This document shows, one piece after another, positions 57,456-64,000 of a stretch of DNA of 64,000 nt; the first letter of the stretch is position 1; every line of letters begins with the position of its first letter. Position numbers and translations under genes: made by a program. The notes below the pieces were generated by a model. That model saw only the letters and a program-made list of their open reading frames with translations. It was not told where the DNA came from and did no database searches. The stretch spans positions 522,828 to 586,827 of the forward strand of contig CAWKLE010000004.1 of NCBI GenBank assembly GCA_963850415.1, given 5' to 3'. Origin of the DNA: VAXT01 sp963850415 (GTDB lineage Bacteria > Actinomycetota > Thermoleophilia > Gaiellales > Gaiellaceae).

Positions 57456-58459
57456 CCAGCGGGGTGCCGTCGTCGGCGTGCTCGCGCAGCGGCTCGGAGA
57501 GCGGCACCTTGCCGAGCAGCGGGATGTCGAGCTCGTCGGCGAGCAGCTGGCCGCCGCCCTCGCCGAAGATCGTGAAGCGCTCGCCGTCGGGGGTGGTGAA
57601 GCCGGACATGTTCTCGATCACGCCGAGCAGCTCGAGGTCGAATTTCGCGCGCCATGTCGGCGCCGCGCTTGGCGACCGTCTGCGCCGCCGGCTGCGGGCG
57701 TGGTGACGATCACGAACTTGGCCTGGGGAAGCAGCTGGGCGAGCGTCATCGAGACGTCGCCGGTCCCCGGCGGCAGGTCGAGCAGCAGGTACTCCAGCTC
57801 GCCCCAGGCGACGTCCTCGAGGAACTGCTGGATCGCCTTGTGGAGCATCGGGCCGCGCCAGACGACCGCCGCGTTCTCCTCGACGAAGAAGCCGATCGAC
57901 ATCACCTTGACCCCGCCGGCGCGCCTCCAGCGGCAGGATCTTGCGCTCGCCGTTGACCTCCGGTTTGCGGTTGACGCCGAGCATGCGCGGGATCGAGTAG
58001 CCGTAGACGTCGCAGTCGAGGGCGCCGGCGGGGTGGCCTTCGGCGGTCAGCGCCGCGGCCAGGTTGGCGGTCATCGTCGACTTGCCGACGCCGCCCTTGC
58101 CGGAGGCGACGCAGATCACGTTCTTGACCTGGGCGAGCGCGCCCTCGGGCAGCTTGCCGCGGCCGAGCGTCTGCTGCAGGTCGCCTTTCTCCTCGTCGGA
58201 GAGGACGTCGAAGCCGACCGCGACCTCGGTCACCCCGTCGAGCTCGGAGACCTGTTTGGCGACCGCCTGTTCGAAGTGGGAGCGGATCGGGCAGCCGGCG
58301 GTGGTCAGCGAGACGACGACCTCGACCCGGCCGCTCGTCCTTGACCTCGATCGAGCGCACCATGCCCAGCTCGACGATCGAGCGGCGCAGCTCGGGGTCG
58401 ATCACGGCGCGCAGCTTCTCGGTGATCTGATCCTGCGTCGGAAGCGCCATCGGGGCCAT
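57300..58459 (-). pseudogene. Mrp/NBP35-type iron-sulfur carrier ATPase, multiply frameshifted
   Basis: The pieces reconstruct a full Mrp protein. There is a DUF59-type N-terminus (ITEKLRAVIDPELRRSIVEL), the deviant Walker A VASGKGGVGKSTMTANLAAA, VYGYSIPRMLGVN, MSIGFFVEENAAVVWRGPML, the Walker B region YLLLDLPPGTGDVSMTLAQL, and IENMSGFTTPDGERFTIFGE GGG. The end reads TPLPMA with TAG at 57300. At least four 1-nt indels (near 58335, 57925, 57690 and 57320) break the frame. Mrp loads Fe-S clusters; an essential-like gene broken this often points to sequence error. Confidence 0.82.
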
Positions 58460-58560
58460 TCTCGCAAAGCGCCGCTCGGCGGCGGCGCGCCGGCGGCAGG
58501 GGGGAGAGATCGCGGCCGCTGCGCCTTAGCCTCCGAATGCCGTCGAGCGAAGGAGGGTGC

Positions 58561-60855
58561 ATGTCGGGGACGCGCGGGCGGCCGCGGCCGGATCGTCGCG
58601 ATGGGGGTCGGGCTGGCGCTGGCGCTGCTGCTGCTGGTGGCGGGCGAGGCGCAGGGCCGGCAAGTACGCGGTCGCCCAGTGCGGCTGGCACGTCGGCGCC
58701 GACGCCGACTGGGCCGACACGACCGGCGGGGCCAAGTTCCGCCCCGACTCCTACTGCGTGACTCCCGCCGGCGCCGACCCCTTCGACGGCGCCCACCTGA
58801 AGAGCTTCACCCGCGACGGGCAGCCGACGGTCTCCGGCACCCGCTTCGCCCGCTGGCGCTGGACGGCGCCGCCGGCGACCGGCGATCACCCAGGTCCGCG
58901 GGACCTGGTGGCACGCCCTCCACGACGGCATCGAGCAGCGGCATCGGCGTCGACGGCCGGGCGGCGGCTTCGACGCCTTCGCGGCGGCCGCCGACGACCG
59001 ACGTCACCCCGCGCGATTTCGTCGCCGGCTTCTCCCGCCGCGTGCCGGCGCTCGAGGACCGCCTGCTCTGCGCCCGGGCCGAAAGCAAGTGGTGCAGCCT
59101 CGAACCGGGCTCGTGGTCGGCGCTGCGGGCGCTGACGATCACGCTCGAGGACGACGCCGCGCCCGGCCGCGGGCGATCGGCGGCGAACTCACCGCCGGCG
59201 GCTGGCGCCGCGGCGCCCAGGGCGTCTGCAGGTCTGGCGGCGCCGACGCCGGCGGCGGGGTCCGCTTCGGCGAAACCTGCTCGACGGCGCCCGGGTCGCG
59301 CCTGACCGAGTACCCGCTGCGCGAAGGTCGCTGATCGGCGGCGAGTGGCGGGCGACGCGGATGCGGCCCTGCGAGCTCGGCGTCTCCGGCGTCGCCAGAC
59401 GATCGACACCACCGCGCTTCAGCGACGGCCCGCACAGGCTCTCCCACTGCGTCACCGACTTCGCCGGCAACGTCGGCTGCACGCCGGCGCAGCACGGTCC
59501 TGATCGACAACAACCCGCCGGCCCACCCGCGCTCGCTGGCGCTCGCCGGGCGGCGACGGCTGGCGCCGGGCCAACGACTTCGACCTCGCCTGGGAGAACC
59601 CCGACCAGGGCGTCGGCCAGCCCGATCGGCGGCGCCTCCTGGCGGATCGTCGGGCCGGCCGGCTACGACACGGGCGTCCAGTTCGCCGCGGGCCGCGACA
59701 TCGCCGCAGCTCGCAGCGACCTCACGGTGCCCGCGCGCGGGCGCCTACTACGCTCGCACGTCTGGCTGCGCGACGAAGCCGGCAACGAGGCCCCGGCCTC
59801 CGCGGTCGACGGTGCCGCTGCGCCTCGACGACGTGCCGCCCGGCGTCGCCTTCGCCGCAGACGCCGGCGACGGCTGTCCCGACTCGGTCCAGCGCCGACG
59901 TCTCCGACGAGCACTCCGGGCCCGGCCGGCGGCGAGATCCACTACCGCCGCCTCGGCACCGAGCGCTGGATCGAGCTGCCGACGAAGCTCGTGCCGGCGG
60001 GCGCCGCCCGGACACGGCGCAGCTCGTCGCGCCGCTGCCCGGCGCTTGGCGCCCGGCACCTACGTCTTCCGCGCCGACGCCGTCGACGCGCGCCGGCAAC
60101 ACGGCGTCCACGACCCGCCGCGCCGACGGCACCGAGATGGCGCTGCGCAAGGCCGGCGCCGGCCGCTGGCGCGAGACCCGCAGCGCCGCCGGGCGCCAAG
60201 ACGCGGCTCTTCGCCCGGCTCGCGCTGGCGCCACCGCCACGGCGACCGCGGTGACGGTGCCCGTTCGGCGCCGCCGGCGACGCTCAGCGGCCGCCTGCTC
60301 GACGCCGACGGCGCCGGCCTCGCCGGGCGGCGGCTGCGCGTCGTCTCCCGGCCCTCGCGCGGGGCTCTCGTGCCCGCCGGCGAGTCGCAGCGTCGAGACC
60401 GGCGCGCACGGGGGCTTCGAGCTGCGCGCTGCCGCGCCGGCCCCTCGCGGCGGATCACCGTCGCCTTCGCCGGCGACGGACCGGCTCGACGCCGGCCCGG
60501 CGCGGCCCGCTGCTCGCCTGCGGGTGCGCGGCGGCGTCCACTTCGACGCCGCGCCGCTCGCGCTGCGCACCGGCCAGGCGGTGCGGCTCTGGCGGCCGGG
60601 TGCGCGGCACGCGGCGCGCCGCTGCCGCGGCGCGGCAAGCTGGTCGCGATCCAGTACCTGGAGAGCGCGACGCGGCGCTGGCGGCCGGTGCTCGTCACCC
60701 GCAGCGACCACGGCGGCCGCTTCCGCGCCCGCTACCGCTTCCGCTACGTCAGCGGCGCGGCCGCGATCCGCCTGCGGGCGGTGGCGCTCGCCGGAGGAGC
60801 GCTGGCCCTACGCGCCCGGCGCCTCGCGGCCGCTGACGGTCAGGTCAACGGCTGA
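58561..60855 (+). pseudogene. Large secreted Ig-like surface protein, heavily frameshifted
   Basis: From ATG 58561 a signal peptide is visible (MGVGLALALLLLVAGEAQG). About fifteen fragments in changing frames follow: AQCGWHVGADADWADTTGG, SKWCSLEPGSWSALRALTIT, HCVTDFAGNVGCTPAQ, GEIHYRRLGTERWIELPTK, LSGRLLDADGAGLAGRRLRV and LVAIQYLESATRRWRPVLVT. The later pieces match the carboxypeptidase-regulatory/Ig-like repeats of Solirubrobacterales surface proteins. Indels occur every 60-150 bases, the highest density in the window. A real protein of about 760 residues is inferred. Confidence 0.62.
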
Positions 60856-60886
60856 GCCGCGCCGATCGGTGTAGGGTTGCGCGCCG

Positions 60887-61345
60887 ATGTCGCAGGCAAC
60901 CCTTCACACCAGCGCCGGGCCGATCGTGCTCGAGCTGCACGACGAGGACGCGCCGAAGACGGTCGAGAACTTCCGCAAGCTCGCCGCCGACGGCTTCTAC
61001 GACGAACTGGTCTTCCACCGGGTGATCCCCGACTTCATGATCCAGGGCGGCTGCCCGGAGGGCAGCGGCCGCGGCGGCCCCGGCTACACCTTCGAGGACG
61101 AGTTCAACGACCACAAGATCGTGCGCGGGGCGCTGGCGATGGCCAACGCCGGGCCGAACACCAACGGCTCGCAGTTCTTCATCGTCACCACCGAGGCCGC
61201 GCCCTGGCTCGACGGCAAGCACACCGTCTTCGGCAAGGTCACCGACGGGATGGATGTCGTCGACGCGATCGAGTCGACGCCGACCGACGCCGGCGACAAG
61301 CCGGTCGAGCCGCAGACGATCGAGCGCGTCGAGCTCTCCGACTAG
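60887..61345 (+). CDS. Peptidyl-prolyl cis-trans isomerase (cyclophilin type)
   Basis: This intact 152-residue cytoplasmic cyclophilin contains the catalytic FHRVIPDFMIQGG (Arg, Phe), the GGPGYTFEDEF loop, GALAMANAGPNTNGSQFFIV and the WLDGKHTVFGKVTDGMDVVD motif. It accelerates proline isomerisation during folding. ATG 60887 is 32 bp after the previous stop. Its stop overlaps that of the convergent potassium channel gene (CTAG at 61342-61345). Confidence 0.95.
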   Translation: MSQATLHTSAGPIVLELHDEDAPKTVENFRKLAADGFYDELVFHRVIPDFMIQGGCPEGSGRGGPGYTFEDEFNDHKIVRGALAMANAGPNTNGSQFFIVTTEAAPWLDGKHTVFGKVTDGMDVVDAIESTPTDAGDKPVEPQTIERVELSD

Positions 61346-62102
61346 GCCCTAGGCGCGGCGGCTGCGGCTGCGCCGGGCTCTGGCCGCGGCGCTCGCGTCG
61401 GCGCTGCAGGCGCCTCGCCGGGGCGCCAGAGGCTGACCAGCCCGGCGACCAGGGTGACCAGGAAGATCTGGCCGATCATCATCTCCAGCCCGGCGATCAT
61501 CCGGCCCGGCTGGCCGCCGGGGACGAGGTTGCCGTAGCCGGTCGTGGTCAGGGTCGTGTAGCTGAAGAAGAGGAAGTCGAGCCGCCCGGAGTGGGCGATG
61601 CCTTCGAAGAAGGGCGCCGCCCTGGATCCGGTCGATCGTCCCGTAGGCGAAGGTGAAGAGGATGCCGAGCACGGTGTAGACGCTGATCGCGCCGAGGATC
61701 GTGCGCGAGCCGACCTCGGCGCGAGGTGACGACGCGGCGCAGGACGGCGAGCCATCGCGACGGTCGAGCAGCGCGATCTGGATCACCGAGGCGACGTTGA
61801 GCCAGTGCGTGGTCGTCCGACGCGGCGGCGATGGCGGCGAGCGCGATCGTCAGCGCGGAGAGGGCCAGCGCCGCGCGCACGACGCCTGGCACGGGCGTGC
61901 GAGCTGGTCAGCGCGACCACCGAGGTGGCGCTGGTGGCGACCGTCAGGACCACCGCGGACCAGCCGCGGTTGCCGAGCAGCGAGGTCAGCACGTAGGTCG
62001 ATCAGGACCAGGACGAGGACCAGCCCGAAGGCGTCGCTGACCCGCTCGGCGCGCTGCAGCCAGCGCTCGCGCCGGCGGGCTCGACGCGGGCTCCGTCTCC
62101 AT
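61342..62102 (-). pseudogene. Two-pore-type potassium channel, frameshifted
   Basis: From ATG 62102 the pieces are an N-terminal cytoplasmic stretch, membrane segments (FGLVLVLVLI, AVVLTVATSATSVVALTSS, VRAALALSALTIALAAIAAA), ILGAISVYTVLGILFTFAYG, and the pore LDFLFFSYTTLTTTGYGNLV with the TTGYG selectivity filter. The last segment is GLEMMIGQIFLVTLVAGLVS. At least five 1-nt indels break the frame. The pore makes a K+-selective channel the clear call; no RCK domain is seen. Confidence 0.75.
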
Positions 62103-62471
62103 CCCCGCTCGTTCGGCCGGACAACGGCCTTTCCTGCACGTCGCGGTGCCGTCAGAGAAGCTCCGGGCGCTATATCTAATTCGCACTCCCGATTGCGTCT
62201 CGGCTTCGTCGCCGGGATCCAACAGCGCAAGAGGATCGATCTTGAGCCGCCCGGCAATGCGCTCGACGGTTTTGAGTGTCAGGTTGCGCTCGCCACGCTC
62301 GACGCCGCCCATATAGGTGCGATGGACACCAAGGACCTCGGCGAACGCCTCCTGGCTCAGTCCACGAGCGTTGCGGTAGGCACGCAGATTGCGACCCAAG
62401 GCTCTTTGAAGATTTCCCTCTATCGCAGCACGGCTTCCCTGTCGCTTCCACCTCGTCCCGCTGGCGGGCAA
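61986..62471 (-). CDS. XRE-family helix-turn-helix regulator
   Basis: TTG 62471 opens a frame whose first 75 residues form a compact XRE domain (LGRNLRAYRNARGLSQEAFA, EVLGVHRTYMGGVERGERNL, TLKTVERIAGRLKI). It resembles restriction-modification controller proteins. After IDPLALLDPGDEAETQ the frame runs without a stop into the potassium channel start at 62102. The true stop is probably near 62150-62105 and lost to an indel. The local base composition is less GC-rich than that of neighbours, hinting at acquired DNA. Confidence 0.68.
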   Translation of the reverse strand: MPASGTRWKRQGSRAAIEGNLQRALGRNLRAYRNARGLSQEAFAEVLGVHRTYMGGVERGERNLTLKTVERIAGRLKIDPLALLDPGDEAETQSGVRIRYSARSFSDGTATCRKGRCPAERAGMETEPASSPPARALAAARRAGQRRLRAGPRPGPDRPTC

Positions 62472-62558
62472 CGTACCGTCCTGCTACTTGACAGTCTACA
62501 TACTGATAAGTAGCATTCAAGGTTCAACGACCGACGCCGACAGGCGCCTTGACGGCCT

Positions 62559-62774
62559 ATGGATCAGTCCCGCAAACAGGGCAGCACCTTTCCCATCGAT
62601 CCCCAGAGCGTGGCCGATGCCCGAGCCCGCCTGCGGGAAATGGTGCAGGGCATTCCGATCGCCGAAGCGGCCGTCGAGGGCTTCAGCGATTGGCAGGTGA
62701 TCGAGGCGATGGAACGCCTCTGGGCAGCGGGTGTGTCCGAGCCCTGCCCACCGACCGCCGGTGGCGCTACCTGA
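62559..62774 (+). CDS. Hypothetical small protein
   Basis: This 71-residue soluble protein is divergent from the XRE regulator across 87 bp. Features are FPIDPQSVADARARLREMV and EGFSDWQVIEAMERLWAAGV, which look like two amphipathic helices. No family is recognised. The divergent arrangement with a controller-type regulator resembles small toxin/antitoxin or restriction-associated modules, but no nuclease or methylase motif is present. Confidence 0.4.
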   Translation: MDQSRKQGSTFPIDPQSVADARARLREMVQGIPIAEAAVEGFSDWQVIEAMERLWAAGVSEPCPPTAGGAT

Positions 62775-62779
62775 AGCAG

Positions 62780-62834
62780 CGGAGGGGGTGGGATTCGAAC
62801 CCACGACCGCCTCGCGACGGCTACCGGTTTCAAG
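62780..62834 (-). other. 3' fragment of a tRNA-Ser gene (possible attachment-site remnant)
   Basis: The minus strand reads CCGGTAGCCGTC, a variable arm, GTGGG-TTCGAAT-CCCAC, then CCCCTCC-G. This is the 3' half of a class II tRNA-Ser from the anticodon stem onward. The 5' half (D arm, acceptor 5' strand) is absent. A second tRNA-Ser 3' half with a different variable arm lies at 63946-64000. Confidence 0.75.
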
Positions 62835-63011
62835 CATGGAATGTCCGCGTCAATACGAAATCAAGAGCCATCCGTTGGCCGTTGCATAGCGTTGCCGCTT
62901 GCGTGGGGCACGTCTGCCGAGCCGGATGGAGAATCCGGCGAATCGATTTGGCAAACCGACACTTTGGGCGTAGGCTCGATACTGGTTCTACCAAGGCGAC
63001 TGGGAGATCAA

Positions 63012-63746
63012 TTGAGCGCAAAGCTGCGCAGCAAGCTCACCTACTCGAACGTAGTCTCGACGTTCTGCTTGTTCCTGATCCTCGGTGGCGGCGCCTACGC
63101 TGCGACGAAATTGCCGAAGAACAGCGTCGGTACCAAGCAGCTGAAGAACGGCTCGGTTACGGGCCAGAAGGTCGCCGCCAACACGCTCACAGGGGCAAAT
63201 ATCAATGTCTCCACGCTCGGCTCCGTGCCCAATGCCACCCATGCAGCCAATGCGGACAACGCTGCGCATGCGACGAGCGCCGACACCGCGACCACGGCGA
63301 GCAAAGCGATCTCGCTGGGAGGAATCGGTCCGGGCGGCTTCGTGCCGGCAAGCAAGTTCTTCAGTTCGGGGCTGGTTCAGCTGGACCCGGAACCAGGGAC
63401 CCCGACGGAAGCGGTCTTAATCACCGATGGCCCGCTGAGCCTTGTCGGCGTCTGCAGCGTCGACGGAGCCGGATATGCCGTGGGCGACGTTCTCATCGCG
63501 ACCACTGAAGACAATACGACCTGGAGCAACGGCAATAACGGCAACTTCACGATCGGCCCCTCCACGGAAGCGTCGAAACGAACGATCCTGGAAGTCGGAC
63601 CCGCCATATCCCAGGGATATGTGGCGGGAAAGAGCTTCGGGGCTGTCACGGCGAGTGGAACGACGCTCAACGGATTGGTATCCGCCGGGCTGTACGTCCA
63701 GACTGCCGAAAAGCCCTGCCTGTTCCACGTTGACGCATTCGGCTAG
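63012..63746 (+). CDS. Secreted surface protein of the Solirubrobacterales repeat type
   Basis: TTG 63012, behind GGGAGATCAA, starts a 244-residue protein. A signal segment (NVVSTFCLFLILGGGAYAA) is followed by the motif TKLPKNSVGTKQLKNGSVTG with repeats of the type GANINVSTLG. A small Ala/Asn/Thr repeat (AANADNAAHATSADTA) precedes a C-terminal beta domain with VGVCSVDGAGYAVGDV and EKPCLFHVDAF. The N-terminal motif is a hallmark of many secreted Thermoleophilia proteins; function unknown. It lies between the tRNA-Ser fragment and the tRNA-Ser at the window end. Confidence 0.75.
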   Translation: MSAKLRSKLTYSNVVSTFCLFLILGGGAYAATKLPKNSVGTKQLKNGSVTGQKVAANTLTGANINVSTLGSVPNATHAANADNAAHATSADTATTASKAISLGGIGPGGFVPASKFFSSGLVQLDPEPGTPTEAVLITDGPLSLVGVCSVDGAGYAVGDVLIATTEDNTTWSNGNNGNFTIGPSTEASKRTILEVGPAISQGYVAGKSFGAVTASGTTLNGLVSAGLYVQTAEKPCLFHVDAFG

Positions 63747-63945
63747 CTGGCACCTCGTCCTGCTCAGTCGCGACGCTCGCCTCAAACTGGCATTACAGCA
63801 GGCGGCCCCAATGCGATCAGTTTGCGATCGGCGCCGCCCCACCCCGGCGGTCGCTAGCAGCGTTGACCGGCAACGCCGATAGCTCCGGAAGGGTCGCAGC
63901 GCCGCGCGCGATCCCGCTTGGGGCTACGGAATCCGCTTGAAATAG

Positions 63946-64000
63946 CGGAGGGGGTGGGATTCGAACCCACGAGCCGCCCAAAAGACGGCTACCGGTTTTC
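63946..64000 (-). tRNA. tRNA-Ser (anticodon NGA), cut by the window end
   Basis: The minus strand shows the end of the anticodon loop (GAAA), ACCGG, a long variable arm, GTGGG-TTCGAAT-CCCAC and CCCCTCC with discriminator G. The D arm and 5' acceptor strand lie beyond base 64000. The first anticodon base is not visible. Confidence 0.85.

Noticed and set aside
49768..62102. A true pseudogene island undergoing decay
   Set aside because: The breaks are almost all single-base changes in GC-rich context, protein conservation continues beyond each break, and intact small genes lie between; sequence error is the simpler explanation, though not proven.
62835..63945. A complete integrative element between the tRNA-Ser copies
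   Set aside because: The interval holds only one surface-protein gene and no integrase, and the two tRNA segments differ in the variable arm, so they are not a simple attL/attR pair.

Overview
The window looks like DNA of a high-GC actinomycete-grade bacterium, most likely class Thermoleophilia (Gaiellales or Solirubrobacterales). The reasons are uniformly GC-rich codon use, many GTG/TTG starts, a PspA/PspAB/HtpX envelope-stress set, a DsbA/DsbB pair, a large LAL-type LuxR regulator and secreted proteins of Solirubrobacterales style. It is probably not one continuous chromosome. At about 48,713 an ABC ATPase gene stops inside its LSGGQQ signature, and the next 15 kb differ sharply in quality: about nine genes there carry 1-nt indels.

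Region 1-21 kb is mostly housekeeping. It holds a phosphoketolase/acetate kinase pair, an ABC exporter, a coupled glyoxylate-shunt operon (aceA, aceB, a GntR regulator) led by an unlisted 52-codon small gene, pspA, a bicupin, the operon htpX-pspAB-dsbB-dsbA, a lipoprotein cytochrome c, serS followed by tRNA-Ser(UGA), a primary-type sigma factor and secreted proteins.

Region 21.8-38.3 kb is the striking part. Eight minus-strand genes encode secreted proteins of one design: signal peptide, a different beta-rich ectodomain in each (choice-of-anchor J, cupredoxin, P-domains, Kelch-like and BNR-like propellers, a YDQYD domain), usually a pure polyproline rod (25-84 consecutive prolines in seven of them; only five prolines in the eighth), and one basic C-terminal PASTA domain with two cysteines. 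Modules are shuffled between genes, and one 466-bp P-domain segment is identical in two of them. Two genes carry a 1-nt frameshift in the proline repeat at the same CGGGGCGG context, which separates ectodomain from PASTA anchor. I read the cluster as a modular wall-anchored display system. The rods should make expression depend on EF-P, and the paired cysteines fit the nearby Dsb genes.

Region 38.4-48.7 kb holds an O-methyltransferase, fabF, a convergent ATP-dependent ligase and LigD-type polymerase (NHEJ-like repair), two tRNA-Ser genes, a membrane-bound alpha/beta hydrolase with a small partner, and a LAL regulator divergent from the truncated ABC ATPase.

Region 48.7-64 kb begins with an AbiEi/DUF559-like gene enclosed by 22-bp perfect terminal inverted repeats. 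Frame-broken genes follow (glycosidase, NmrA-like, GNAT, P-loop kinase, acyl-CoA dehydrogenase, alpha-lytic-type protease, Mrp, large secreted protein, K+ channel), mixed with intact ones (ferredoxin, GNAT, acyl carrier protein, cyclophilin, XRE regulator, surface protein). It ends with a tRNA-Ser fragment and a second tRNA-Ser 1.1 kb apart.
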